Shown: positions 39,901 to 50,052 of the stretch, piece by piece
Layout: each line of letters starts with the position of its first letter
How positions within the stretch are numbered: position 1 is the stretch's first letter
Translations under genes and position numbers: made by a program
Notes under the pieces: model-generated
The model's input: the letters and a program-made list of their open reading frames with translations, nothing else
The model's database searches: none
What the model was told of the DNA's origin: nothing
Source: Thermohahella caldifontis
GTDB taxonomy: Bacteria > Pseudomonadota > Gammaproteobacteria > Pseudomonadales > Oleiphilaceae
NCBI RefSeq assembly: GCF_041153465.1
Contig: NZ_CP154858.1
Span: 1,736,001-1,800,000, forward strand
DNA length: 64,000 bases
Reading direction: 5' to 3'

Positions 39901-40256
39901 ACCCCCGCGATCCAGGTATCGGCCAGTTGCCCCCGGTTGCCCACCAGCAGAAGCCATACACCGCTGCCCAGCAGGAAACCCAAAACGACATCCAGCAGAC
40001 GACCGCTGGTTCGCATCCACGGGCGCCGGGAACGACGAATGAGGGCACGGTGGGCCCACCAGAACGGTACAATCCAGACCAGTGACGCCACCAGGCCGCC
40101 CACCGAATGAAGGACCATGATCCACCTGTACAGCGTCCAGGGCAGTTGCAGCACATCCCAAAGGACAATGCCCGACACTGCCAGCAGATAAAGGGCGGTT
40201 TCCACAGCCGTATTGCGGTAGGCAAGGGGTCTGGAAGTTCGGGAGGAAGGGCGCAC
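36936..40256 (-). CDS. Membrane b-type/beta-propeller/six-haem c-type cytochrome fusion
   Basis: A 1106-residue protein with an unusual layout. Residues 15-165 hold four to five helices with His residues (VLHSVGG, GVHLYAGLL, LAHAWRW), like a cytochrome b561-type anchor. Residues 165-530 look like a YVTN/NHL beta-propeller (GRPWGVLYDA, PRGLALLSDGRLL). Six CXXCH haem c sites follow at about 565, 686, 731, 778, 846 and 884 (CSSCH, CAGCH, CVGCH, CLFCH, CKGCH, CIDCH). The last five resemble multihaem c554/NrfA-like clusters. The C-terminus is a beta domain. It could carry electrons from the membrane to the periplasm. It has a GTG start with AGAGGTG upstream. Function is unknown. Confidence 0.8.
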   Translation of the reverse strand: MRPSSRTSRPLAYRNTAVETALYLLAVSGIVLWDVLQLPWTLYRWIMVLHSVGGLVASLVWIVPFWWAHRALIRRSRRPWMRTSGRLLDVVLGFLLGSGVWLLLVGNRGQLADTWIAGVHLYAGLLVAPLVLAHAWRWSVVRKLLTALVVLAAPAPVAAAIWSGALIASPDGAVLYSANRDAGTVSRIETAAPDRPVERMLGRMMATVALNPAAGQLAATDSVAGVVWLLDAVTLEPLHRVELGGRPWGVLYDAANDWYWVTLFESAGLVAIRPDGTRALHVTVPETPRGLALLSDGRLLISHMLLGQVTVWDSRDPASGPLQTLRLSTTTDPDPFVPQGLPRGLDEIAVSPDEQEIWLPHLLWSFTHPFQFQSTIFPAISVLAVGDRIVEKTDERKVLFRQINLRDVRNRTHIVSNPQSAVFSEDGSKVYVTFSGSEDLVVFDRARGHSVSSGERRGRRRGKLSEGGAQAVQIVRHLPGQMPWGLVRLERKLLVQNIQSRTLTRLDTGDGGPFSRVRVEAEAWGRTGTLDRLTPEQRRGSRLFHLGNTQANPRYPVAGDNWMSCSSCHMDGFNFTNRFLMAAHAQDKHENAVTGHARLKTLIASDFVGDYIRIIQDTQGGLGADPRDGAEPVDPDAPPAGVAEDMTALHSWVRLAENLPFVSTWLRLDDSRPQVHREAWISSAACAGCHETLFRQWADSNHRLMAESNPYYRVLEDLAGQTEGEAFRSWCVGCHNPQRLTAGLPFRGNENRMFERGGAGLKAQFSRQPWALDEGTGCLFCHRITRVEDAGGNAAFTVNLKDRPTYVGEQSRFAPARWLGERMINAAPRVHAESYSQPFYKDPVYCKGCHDEFSPGHGARIVTTWDEWARSSFNAPGTDRHRTCIDCHMHADPDRIGDPVPGRSTEGGRLKDNVVTHQFVGANHHLVGLRNPDLERQSLALLKRSAKLELRTEPGKLVVRVRNVGAGHALPTGVADFRQLWLQVTVRDAAGRIVMEHGKPDERGHLPPETRLFMKVFGDAEGKPVGLRFWRYARLLSDTRIPADGYRDEVFDLPENAGGPLEAEVRLNFRIYPQWVTDTVRRSVPDLPEPPVVTLVREVMTLETDQ

Positions 40257-40476
40257 GGATCACCTCTGATGCAAATACGTTCGCATTATATTCTCATTTG
40301 CACCATTATCCGATATGCAGAGCCGGGTTCATTGACCCCGGTCAATTCACCTGCCCCGGCAGCTCAGGGCCCGACACGCACGCGCCCTGCCATCACCATG
40401 GCCGTACCATGGGGACCACCGGCACCGGTAATCTGGGGAACCTGATCACCATCGTTATCCACGCCACCCGAAGCCG

Positions 40477-42351
40477 TCATGTTTTCCCCGAATCACCCAG
40501 CCATTCGGCAAGCTGCATGCCCTCATTCTGTGCCCCGCCATTGATGACCGTGCGGAACCAGTCGGTATAACGTCCGACCAGCGCGGCCACCTCAAGTGCC
40601 GGGACATTCTCTGTCCCCTCGTTCCTCAACTGAAGCAGTGCCGTACGCAGACCCGCCGAGATTGCCGCTGCGGTCCAGGGCGTATATTCCACCGTCTCCT
40701 CACCCGGAGAGACCCAGTATCCCTTGCGTGCCATCAGACGATCGACGGCCTGATAAAGCGCCCTGGCCGCCTCACGGTAACGGCTGTCCGAAGTCGCGGA
40801 GAATGCCGCACCCAGGCCGCGCAGTACCGCAAACTGGGTATCCACGGAAACGCTGCTTGCCATGCGGACTTTCTCACCGGCAACTTCAGCCCCATCGGCA
40901 TACAACCCGTCCTCTCGCCGAAGCTGTGTCAGGATAAAGTCAGCCTGAGCCTTCAGAAGCGACAGCGCCGCCTTGCCCTGAGCCGTCCCCAGTCCACCCG
41001 CGCCGGCTTCTGCACTCGCGTAACCGACAGGCAGGGCATCCACCGCCTTCTGGTAGACGGAAAGCGCAACCAGGGCATAGGCCGCATCATAAGTGGTCAC
41101 GTGCCGGCCCGGCTTGCCGTCCCAGCGATCCACCAAAGTGCCTGCCTTGCGATCGAAATGGAGCGCATGCAGATTGGTGAACAGCACGTGAGACAGTGTC
41201 CGTGCGAGCGAGAACGCGTCATTGGCCGGCACATCGTTGTCCGGAGAGGCATCCCGGTTCACCGCAGGCGCCGCTGCAAACGGTTGCCCGTCAAACACCG
41301 CGCGGAATGCCGGATTGGTTGCCTTTGCGGCATCTCGTTGATCGGCAAAGGCGAAGTACTCCGCTGCCGGCCACAGAAGCATCCAGACATCACGAAGGCT
41401 CGAGTGCCTTTCCGCCACGTTCAGCCCCTCAATGGCGAGCCCGCCTTCAAGATCACGGGTCCGGGCCTCCAGACGATGGGGGAACCAAACGGGCTTCGTA
41501 CCGTCATAGGCAGGCGTCAGCCGGACGCCCAGCGACCGGCCATCAAAGGCCAGGCGCTCTGCAAGCCAGCGCATCTTTTCCAGGGAGATCTCGGTCAGAA
41601 TCACACCGTTCAGGCCGTCCACGGCGGACACGCCGAGCGCATGTCGTCCATCCTGATCCATGGTTGAAGAAGTGGCCTCCACTTCCTCATCGGTATCGCG
41701 GGTATGCATGCCACCAAGAAAATCCTGAGACCACATGACTTCCTTGAGCCAGATCCCCCCGATGGCCGCCGGCGTGATTTCGGGGCGGACACCCTCCCGG
41801 GTCCAGCGCAGGGATGCATAATCCCGGTAGTAGGCGGGGATCAGCACATCACCGTCCCGGTTCACCACATCCGTATTCACCGGCCCTGCAAATTCCGGCA
41901 GCCCGGATGCCCAGGGCAGCGCAAGCGGATAAAGATTCAGGGGGATTTCAGCAGGCGAAATACCCACGCTCCCGGCAAGGGTCACAAAGCGCTGGCCCAG
42001 CGACTTCAGCGACCCGCCCCGTTCCGCATTGCGCAGACCATGGGCCAGATGCAGTCCCAGACCGGACTGATAATTCAGCGCATACATGGCTTCTTCCGAG
42101 TACTCGTAGCTTTCTATCCCGGCCACATAGTCAAAAGCGGTCGGCTTGTCCCGCACATTCGGATCGAGCACATCCAGATCCAGCCCAAGCGCCTCCGCCA
42201 GCGGCTCTCCGGATAACTCGAACTCGGTATACGCCAGGAAAGCACCGCCTGTATCCAGGTGCTTGTCGAGCACCTCAACCCGTGCTTCCGCACCTGCCGT
42301 ACCGGCCATGGTGCCCAGCACCACCCCCAGGACCAGCCACTTCTTGCCCAT
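40477..42351 (-). CDS. Secreted protein of unknown family, first gene of the Fur-box locus
   Basis: A 624-residue protein with a signal peptide (GKKWLVLGVVLGTMAGTAGA). The mature part is rich in helices and resembles a six-hairpin (alpha/alpha) barrel: YDAAYALVALSVYQKAVDAL, QADFILTQLRREDGLY, FAVLRGLGAAFSA and AARALYQAVDRLM. I see no enzyme motif that I can name. The visible stop at 40477 is probably premature. One base added at the C run 40486-40489 would continue GENMTASGG and 36 further residues to a stop at 40364. ATG 42351 is preceded by AGGAG. A Fur box lies about 50 bp upstream. Confidence 0.7.
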   Translation of the reverse strand: MGKKWLVLGVVLGTMAGTAGAEARVEVLDKHLDTGGAFLAYTEFELSGEPLAEALGLDLDVLDPNVRDKPTAFDYVAGIESYEYSEEAMYALNYQSGLGLHLAHGLRNAERGGSLKSLGQRFVTLAGSVGISPAEIPLNLYPLALPWASGLPEFAGPVNTDVVNRDGDVLIPAYYRDYASLRWTREGVRPEITPAAIGGIWLKEVMWSQDFLGGMHTRDTDEEVEATSSTMDQDGRHALGVSAVDGLNGVILTEISLEKMRWLAERLAFDGRSLGVRLTPAYDGTKPVWFPHRLEARTRDLEGGLAIEGLNVAERHSSLRDVWMLLWPAAEYFAFADQRDAAKATNPAFRAVFDGQPFAAAPAVNRDASPDNDVPANDAFSLARTLSHVLFTNLHALHFDRKAGTLVDRWDGKPGRHVTTYDAAYALVALSVYQKAVDALPVGYASAEAGAGGLGTAQGKAALSLLKAQADFILTQLRREDGLYADGAEVAGEKVRMASSVSVDTQFAVLRGLGAAFSATSDSRYREAARALYQAVDRLMARKGYWVSPGEETVEYTPWTAAAISAGLRTALLQLRNEGTENVPALEVAALVGRYTDWFRTVINGGAQNEGMQLAEWLGDSGKT

Positions 42352-42400
42352 CACAATGTACTCCTTTCAGAAGGCTTCTGTTCACCAAAACGATATGCGC

Positions 42401-42417
42401 ATGATAATTCTTATCAT
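42401..42417. promoter_or_regulatory. fur box: Fur box
   Basis: ATGATAATTCTTATCAT is a perfect 7-3-7 dyad. Its central 15 bp (TGATAATTCTTATCA) match the Fur consensus TGATAAT-N-ATTATCA at all but one fixed position. It lies 50 bp upstream of the leftward secreted-protein gene and 144 bp upstream of the rightward lipoprotein. This predicts iron-repressed expression of the leftward locus. Confidence 0.75.
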
Positions 42418-42560
42418 TTAGCTTGGCAAACACTAATCCGTCTCCTTTGCAACATTCCTTCCGGCCGCACCCTTGCATACCCGCTCTTTGACTCCCCGAA
42501 AAACCGTGTGCTACGATTTTTCCCCAGGCAGGACGCTACATATGTGCACGGAAGAGCTTT

Positions 42561-43004
42561 ATGAAACCTTTGCTGACCTCCACCCTGGCGATACTGGTTG
42601 CCTGCACACCCGCCCCCTATCAGCCTCAGATCATGACAAGCGGTGACTGTCAGCTGGTCTGGCACGGGGAATCTGAAGCGGCCACCAACACCTGCCCACT
42701 TCCTGACCGCGTCAAGGCGGCAATCATTGTGTTGGCGAAGGCACCCACGCTGGAGGCGTACCAGCAACAAATGGCCGCACTGGAATCCTTCGACTTCGAG
42801 GGCGAACAGGCCATTCTGGCACTTGGCTTTACCGAATCCATCTTACAGGATGGCTACCACCTGTCTCCGAGGGAGGCTGCCGCCCTGCTGAAAGGCAACG
42901 CATTCACCCTCATGTTGATGAATGCTTCCGGGACAGTCCTGATGCAAAGCCATCAACCCGTGTCTGCCCAGGCACTGGTGGATACCCTGAACCCGCACCC
43001 CTGA
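42561..43004 (+). CDS. Small lipoprotein, unknown function
   Basis: A 147-residue protein. The lipobox is LAILVAC at residues 9-15, so it is probably lipid-anchored. The rest is polar with two further Cys (near 29 and 45) that could form a disulfide. GGAAGAG precedes the ATG. It is divergent from the Fur-box locus and might share its control. No family is recognised. Confidence 0.6.
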   Translation: MKPLLTSTLAILVACTPAPYQPQIMTSGDCQLVWHGESEAATNTCPLPDRVKAAIIVLAKAPTLEAYQQQMAALESFDFEGEQAILALGFTESILQDGYHLSPREAAALLKGNAFTLMLMNASGTVLMQSHQPVSAQALVDTLNPHP

Positions 43005-43055
43005 GGGCCTGATCGCCCGTGGCGAAAAGGCCCGCAAGGCCTGACGACCATTCGT

Positions 43056-44501
43056 TTATTTCAGCGGCTGCCCATTGATGGATGGCACACCATCCTTGAT
43101 GGCTGCCTTGAACCTGTAATGTTTCCCGGACGCGTCGTAGTCGAGCATGCCTGTTTGGGTGTACTGGTCAAGCAGCTCCATGGCCTGGGCGATCTCCCGC
43201 AGCTTGACCTGAGCGGTACGCTCGGCCGATCGCCCTCTCTGCACACCCTGCGCATCCGTCACCAGTGCCATGGCCTTCTCCACAAAGGCCCGGCCAAAGG
43301 TCAACTCGGCATCCCCTTCAATCAGGTTCCAGATCTGCACCGGCGAGATGGCCAGCGTCTGAAAGTCGGCCTGACCCAGATTGACGCTGCGCCCACTGGC
43401 CTGAATCCGGGCCGTCTCCCCGCCGAGATTGATCTCCACGGGGTCAATCTTCAGTTCCGCCTGCTTGAGCACGGACTTCAGCAACGCTTCAAGCGCTCTC
43501 TGCCCGGCCTCCGTTTCCGTCATGACGGGCAAGCCTTCGGCATTCAGGTCATCCAGCGCCACCGCCAGCTTGTCGGCCTGAAGTGCATCAATGCCCCCGA
43601 CAGAAATCCGCATGCGCCAGTCGCCGAATGACAGGTCATTGACACGTACATCCTGAATCCGGATCTCGCCCGAAGACAGCAGTTCACCGTTCTTGACGTC
43701 GGTCATGCCCGAGGTTTCCACCCCGGCGACAGAGAATCTGTGCACCCTGGCATCCGGCAGGTTCTCGGCCGTCAGCCCACGAATGGCCACGCGCCCTTCC
43801 CCCACCTGCAATGCGGTTCCTGCTCGGCGCTGATCAACGCTCAGGGTAAACCCGTCAAAGACCATCCTGGCCCCCAGGGCTGACACTTCGATGCCACCCC
43901 ACTCACCCGACGACCGAATGAAGCTGGCCTGCATGTCGCTTGCGACAGCCAGACTCGCCGGGCGCACCTGAATGATCACCTCACCCTGACCGTCCGGAGC
44001 GGGCTGAGCCAGCCTGAAGGCCTGCAGCTTGATTTCATGCTGCAGCCCCCCGCTGACGCCAATGCCTGAACGGATTTCCAGCGGGCCTTCTTCGCCAAAT
44101 TGTTCGTAGAGTTTGCGGGCGTCTTTATCACCCTGAATGCTCTGAGCAAAGTCACAGTCGGATTGTGCCGTGTCTGCAATCAGGGTACTGCGTGCTTCTA
44201 CCCAGAAGCCCTGTACCAGCTGCAACGGGGAATGCGAGAGTTCGGTGGAGAAATCCACACACCCTTCGGACGCACCGGTTTTCGGATCCATGACTTCCAG
44301 CCGGTACACGCCGGTCGAACTGGCATAACCTCGCTGGTAATCCTTCAAGACGATCCTTAACGGCATCTTCTGGCGCTGCATCCGGTCATTCGCGGATGCG
44401 ACTTGCAGCCGCAGTTGCTCCTCGGCCTTCCAGGCCAGCCCCACTGGCAGTACTGCAACTGCCACAGCCGCCACCCCGGCGGCAACAATACGTTTGTTCA
44501 T
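43056..44501 (-). CDS. DUF945 (YdgA-like) protein
   Basis: A 481-residue exported protein. The N-terminal segment NKRIVAAGVAAVAVAVLP is a membrane anchor or signal. The family pattern is visible: QRGYASSTGVYRLEV, ELSHSPLQL and the C-terminal YRFKAAIKDGVPSINGQPLK. ATG 44501 has AAGGAG upstream; a longer open frame is not supported. The E. coli YdgA role is poorly known. Confidence 0.82.
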   Translation of the reverse strand: MNKRIVAAGVAAVAVAVLPVGLAWKAEEQLRLQVASANDRMQRQKMPLRIVLKDYQRGYASSTGVYRLEVMDPKTGASEGCVDFSTELSHSPLQLVQGFWVEARSTLIADTAQSDCDFAQSIQGDKDARKLYEQFGEEGPLEIRSGIGVSGGLQHEIKLQAFRLAQPAPDGQGEVIIQVRPASLAVASDMQASFIRSSGEWGGIEVSALGARMVFDGFTLSVDQRRAGTALQVGEGRVAIRGLTAENLPDARVHRFSVAGVETSGMTDVKNGELLSSGEIRIQDVRVNDLSFGDWRMRISVGGIDALQADKLAVALDDLNAEGLPVMTETEAGQRALEALLKSVLKQAELKIDPVEINLGGETARIQASGRSVNLGQADFQTLAISPVQIWNLIEGDAELTFGRAFVEKAMALVTDAQGVQRGRSAERTAQVKLREIAQAMELLDQYTQTGMLDYDASGKHYRFKAAIKDGVPSINGQPLK

Positions 44502-44647
44502 GTGTGCTCCTTGCATTTTCAACGTACACAGCGCCCCAAACCGGGCGCCGCCGGAAAAGGGTAACATGAAGCTTCGCAGGAACCCATGACTTCCGGTCTT
44601 CATTGCGCCGCGTTTTTCAGCAAAGGCGCTTCTGGCCACCCTGCCTC

Positions 44648-44676
44648 TTTCCTCTGACCATCGTATTCAGTACAAT
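44648..44676 (+). promoter_or_regulatory. Probable promoter of the riboswitch transcript
   Basis: TACAAT at 44671-44676 is a good -10 box. TTTCCT at 44648 is a weak -35 at 17-bp spacing. The predicted start (about 44683) falls at the 5' edge of the riboswitch. Confidence 0.45.
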
Positions 44677-44683
44677 GCGGCCA

Positions 44684-44850
44684 CCTTCGGGGGAGTAGTC
44701 CGCCGGCCCTGGCCGGACGGGTCATCAACAGGATTGGGCCTCATGCCCATGGTGATCCGGTTCCACGGGAATGGACGAGACCTGAGGCAACAGGCCCTGT
44801 CTGGCGGGAGGGGTGTGTTGTCTCTGTGTCGAACCCTCCCGCCGGAGAAA
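44684..44850 (+). ncRNA. yybP-ykoY: yybP-ykoY (Mn2+) riboswitch
   Basis: The 5' part reads CCTTCGGGGGAGTAGTC, which carries the GGGGAGTAG signature of the manganese riboswitch. A long paired region and GAACCCTCCCGCC follow, complementary to GGCGGGAGGG earlier (44796-44807), before GGAGAAACCC and the start codon. The GGAG may be the controlled ribosome-binding site. It precedes a UPF0016 Mn exporter, the classic target. The full secondary structure was not computed. Confidence 0.85.
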
Positions 44851-44853
44851 CCC

Positions 44854-45417
44854 ATGGATGCCTTTCTGAACGCCACACTTGCGGTCGCACTGGCCGAAAT
44901 CGGTGACAAAACCCAGCTTTTATCCCTTTTCCTGGCCATGCGCTTCAGCAACCGCTGGGCGATCGTCGCCGGCATACTCGTGGCCACCCTCCTCAACCAC
45001 GCTGCATCCGCCTGGTTCGGCCAATGGCTGGCGCAGTGGCTGTCACCCGACTGGTCACGCTGGCTCGTGGGCGGCAGTTTCATCGCCGTCGGGCTCTGGC
45101 TGCTCATCCCCGATGAGGAGGATGATCAGCCTTCCGCACTCGACAAATACGGCGCCTTCATCGCCACCACGCTGCTTTTCTTTGTCGCGGAAATCGGTGA
45201 CAAGACACAGATTGCCACCGTTCTGCTCGCCGCCCAGTACCAGAGTGTTCTGCTGGTCACACTGGGTACGACGCTGGGGATGATGCTGGCCAATGTTCCG
45301 GTCGTCTGGGCAGGCGAAGCCCTGATGCAGCGTCTGCCCGTCAGATGGGCACACCGGATCGCCTGTGCCCTGTTCATCGGACTGGGACTGGCAACCCTGT
45401 TTTGGCCGGATATTTGA
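44854..45417 (+). CDS. mneA: UPF0016/GDT1-family Mn2+ exporter (MneA-like)
   Basis: A 187-residue membrane protein with two copies of the E-x-G-D-(K/R)-(T/S) signature (AEIGDKTQLL and AEIGDKTQIA) and about six helices. In bacteria it exports Mn2+. The riboswitch upstream is expected to switch it on when manganese is high. ATG 44854 follows GGAGAAACCC. Confidence 0.92.
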   Translation: MDAFLNATLAVALAEIGDKTQLLSLFLAMRFSNRWAIVAGILVATLLNHAASAWFGQWLAQWLSPDWSRWLVGGSFIAVGLWLLIPDEEDDQPSALDKYGAFIATTLLFFVAEIGDKTQIATVLLAAQYQSVLLVTLGTTLGMMLANVPVVWAGEALMQRLPVRWAHRIACALFIGLGLATLFWPDI

Positions 45418-45517
45418 TCTATGTCATTTCGTTAGCCATTGCGCTGGCAGAACATGAACGGACGAACTACGCTCATGAGACCATTCACTCATATTTACCG
45501 TCAGGGAGGATCGGTTC

Positions 45518-47521
45518 ATGCTGAACAGTCTCCGCACTCGTCTCGTCCTGCTCAGTGCCGTACCGCTGTTGCTGGCACTCATTTTCGTGGGCATCAATCT
45601 GGATGATGCCCGAAACCGTTACGAGAACCTCCATGCGCTGCACCCGGCCATCCGTCTGGCCGGCTCTCTGTCCGCCCTGGTTCATGAACTGCAGAAGGAG
45701 CGCGGTGCCTCTGCCGGTTATCTGGCCTCGGGTCAGGACAGTTTCCGCGACCTGCTGACCCGCCAGCGACAGAACACGGACAAGGCGCTGGCGGATCTTG
45801 ATGCGGCACTGGCAAACGGTCTCGGGAGCAACCTGCCCCCGGCAGTCCGCAAGGCCCTGCAAAGACTCCGGGACAATCTGCCGGGTCTGCCCGGCCTGCG
45901 AGGACAGGTGGATCAGCAGGCACTCAGTGTCCGGAATGTTCTGGAGCGCTATACGGCACTCAATACCCAGGCACTGCAAACAGTGGATGCGGCGGGACAG
46001 ACACTCTTTCTGCCCGGATTGCGCAACCGGTATGACGCCTATACCGCCTTCCTGAATGCCAAGGAGCGTGCCGGCATCGAGCGGGCGGTTCTCAGCGCCG
46101 TCTTCGGTGCCGATCAGTTCAGGGACGGTCTGGCAAGGGACTTTATCCGGCTTGTGGCAGAACAGGAGGTGTATCTCGGCCAGTTCCGTTCACGCGCACC
46201 GGAAGCATGGGTCGGCAAGCTGGATGAAGTCGTCACCCAACCGGCCTTTGCGGAAGTCAATGCTTACAGACAATCCGCCTTCACCGCCATTGAGGCGTTG
46301 ACCGAAAAGCGCCCGTTCACCGGTTTCGACCGTGATGCGGCCTCCTGGTTCCAGACCATCACCCGCAAGATCAACCAGCTCAAGGCGCTGGAAGACATGC
46401 AACAGGAGGACCTGGAAACACAGGTGGCCACGCTGCTCGACAAGGCCCGCGGTAACCTGTGGCGCGATGCCATCATCGCCATCGCGGCGGTATTGCTGGT
46501 CCTGACCACAACCCTGATGCTTGCCCGAAGCCTGATGCGCCCCATCAACCGAGCCGTGGCAGCCGCCGAACGCATTGGTCAGGGTGACCTCACCACCTCG
46601 CTGGATTCGGGCCGCAAGGACGAGCTGGGCACCCTGCTGCGCGCTCTCAAGGCCATGCAGGACGCCTTGCGCACGCTTCTGCTGGAACAACAGCAGCAAA
46701 CGCAGGAGCTGGCCAGCGTCGCCACCCAGATTCAGGGCTCTGCTGTCCAGGTCAGCCAAGCCGCCGAGAAGCAAAAGGAAGAAGCGGATCAGCTGGCCAC
46801 GGCCATGAACGAGATGACCGCCAGCTTCCACGAAGTGGCTCAATCCACGGAGCATACGGCAGAAGCCGCCCGCCGGGGCAGTGAACAGTCCGAATCCGGT
46901 CTGCATGCCCTGGACCAGTTGCTGGAAGCCATGGCAGCCCTCAACACCAGTGTGGATGCCGCTGCGGGTACCATCACCCAACTGGAAGAAAAAACACGTA
47001 CCATTGCCACGACACTGGGCACCATCAGTGGCATCGCGGAACAGACCAATCTGCTGGCACTCAACGCCGCCATCGAGGCGGCTCGTGCCGGCGAGCAGGG
47101 TCGCGGTTTTGCAGTGGTGGCCGATGAAGTCCGCCAGCTTGCCGGCCGCACACAGGAGGCCACGGTGGAAATCACCCAGATCATCCAGTCCCTGACTGAA
47201 GAAGTGGAGCAGGCCGTGGGACAAATGAACGCGGCGCGTGAACGCTCCGCCGATGCGGATGCCCACTGTGAAACCACGCGCAATGCCATTCGGACCATCA
47301 ACGCCGCGATTTCCGACATCACCGACCGCATCCAGCAAGTGGCATCAGCCAGCACTGAACAGAGCGCCGTGGCGGAGGAAATCAACCGCAACGTCCAGCA
47401 TATTGCCGACCTGGCTGATGACAACGCCGAGGCCGTTCAGCAGAACCGTGTGGCCAGTGACGCCCTGGAACAGATGGCTACCCGTATGGTGGCACACGTC
47501 CGGCGCTTTCGCCTGAGCTGA
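45518..47521 (+). CDS. Methyl-accepting chemotaxis protein with NIT (nitrate/nitrite) sensor domain
   Basis: A 667-residue chemoreceptor. TM1 is at 10-28. A periplasmic NIT domain follows (ALVHELQKERGASAGYLASG, DAYTAFLNAKERAGIERAVL). TM2 is near 325, then HAMP and the cytoplasmic signalling hairpin (ISGIAEQTNLLALNAAIEAA, EAARAGEQGRGFAVVADEV). NIT domains bind nitrate and/or nitrite. No C-terminal CheR-binding pentapeptide is seen. Confidence 0.93.
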   Translation: MLNSLRTRLVLLSAVPLLLALIFVGINLDDARNRYENLHALHPAIRLAGSLSALVHELQKERGASAGYLASGQDSFRDLLTRQRQNTDKALADLDAALANGLGSNLPPAVRKALQRLRDNLPGLPGLRGQVDQQALSVRNVLERYTALNTQALQTVDAAGQTLFLPGLRNRYDAYTAFLNAKERAGIERAVLSAVFGADQFRDGLARDFIRLVAEQEVYLGQFRSRAPEAWVGKLDEVVTQPAFAEVNAYRQSAFTAIEALTEKRPFTGFDRDAASWFQTITRKINQLKALEDMQQEDLETQVATLLDKARGNLWRDAIIAIAAVLLVLTTTLMLARSLMRPINRAVAAAERIGQGDLTTSLDSGRKDELGTLLRALKAMQDALRTLLLEQQQQTQELASVATQIQGSAVQVSQAAEKQKEEADQLATAMNEMTASFHEVAQSTEHTAEAARRGSEQSESGLHALDQLLEAMAALNTSVDAAAGTITQLEEKTRTIATTLGTISGIAEQTNLLALNAAIEAARAGEQGRGFAVVADEVRQLAGRTQEATVEITQIIQSLTEEVEQAVGQMNAARERSADADAHCETTRNAIRTINAAISDITDRIQQVASASTEQSAVAEEINRNVQHIADLADDNAEAVQQNRVASDALEQMATRMVAHVRRFRLS

Positions 47522-47619
47522 TATCCCCCTTTCTCCCCGTCCGGTTGCCCCCCTGCGCCGGGCGTGGGATAATACCGCCCCTTTTCCCAACTGCCATTTT
47601 GACCGGAGAGCGCCGTTCC

Positions 47620-49374
<1,755 letters not shown>

Positions 49375-49376
49375 GC

Positions 49377-49943
49377 ATGGCCAAAGCCGCGAAAGCGACA
49401 CGCAAGCCGGTCCCGCTCTGGCTGTGGCTGCTCAATCTGGCCGCAGCCAGCGGGTTCGTGTACTTTCTCTATCACCTGCAGTCCATCCCGGACAAGCCCA
49501 TGCCGGTTGTGACCCGGCCGGCAAGCCCGGCCACCGCACCGGCGACAACCCCGGCAGCCGGCACGAAGCCGACCCCGCAGCCCCCGGCGCAGACCGCCAC
49601 CCAGGATGAACCGCGCTTCAAGTTTTATGAAATGCTGCCCAAGTCCGGGGTGGATACGGCACCGGTCGAGGTCTATGCGCCGAAAACGCCCAAGGTCACT
49701 TATGATTACCTGATCCAGACCGGCTCCTTCCGCAATCGTGCAGATGCCGAAAAACAAAAAGCCAGGATTGCCTTTCAGGGCCTGCGGGCAGAGATCCGGG
49801 AGATCACCACGGAAAACGGCACCTGGTACCGCGTGCAGATCGGCCCGGTGAGCAACCGTTCGGTCATGAACAAGATGGTGGACAAGCTCGTCGCCCTCAA
49901 CATTCAGCCGCTGGTCAAGAAGATCAGGCGCGACGATCAGTAG
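49377..49943 (+). CDS. SPOR-domain membrane protein (FtsN-like)
   Basis: A 188-residue single-pass protein. A cytoplasmic basic tail and TM (LWLWLLNLAAASGFVYFLYHL) are followed by a Pro/Ala-rich linker and a C-terminal SPOR domain (YLIQTGSFRNRADAEKQKAR, YRVQIGPV). SPOR domains bind denuded septal peptidoglycan. The position between argS and hslV is the usual FtsN site in gammaproteobacteria. It starts 2 bp after argS. Confidence 0.85.
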   Translation: MAKAAKATRKPVPLWLWLLNLAAASGFVYFLYHLQSIPDKPMPVVTRPASPATAPATTPAAGTKPTPQPPAQTATQDEPRFKFYEMLPKSGVDTAPVEVYAPKTPKVTYDYLIQTGSFRNRADAEKQKARIAFQGLRAEIREITTENGTWYRVQIGPVSNRSVMNKMVDKLVALNIQPLVKKIRRDDQ

Positions 49944-50052
49944 CCGCTGTGCCGGGGCGGGCAACCGGCCCGCATCCCGATGCCCCCCTTGAATTTGGTT
50001 GCGGCCGCCCCCATAACCCTTCCTCAGGATCGAATCCCAACCAGGAGTGGAC

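Noticed and set aside
37707..40085. Open frame of 792 codons on the + strand
   Set aside because: It is antisense to the multihaem gene, which has clear haem motifs; the + frame has no recognisable domain.
40262..40300. AT-rich stretch before the multihaem gene (AATGAGAATATAATGCG on the minus strand) as a second Fur box
   Set aside because: Only one half fits the consensus, so I did not list it.
45418..45517. Flagellar (sigma-28) promoter before the chemoreceptor
   Set aside because: No TAAA-N15-GCCGATAA match is present in the 100-bp gap.
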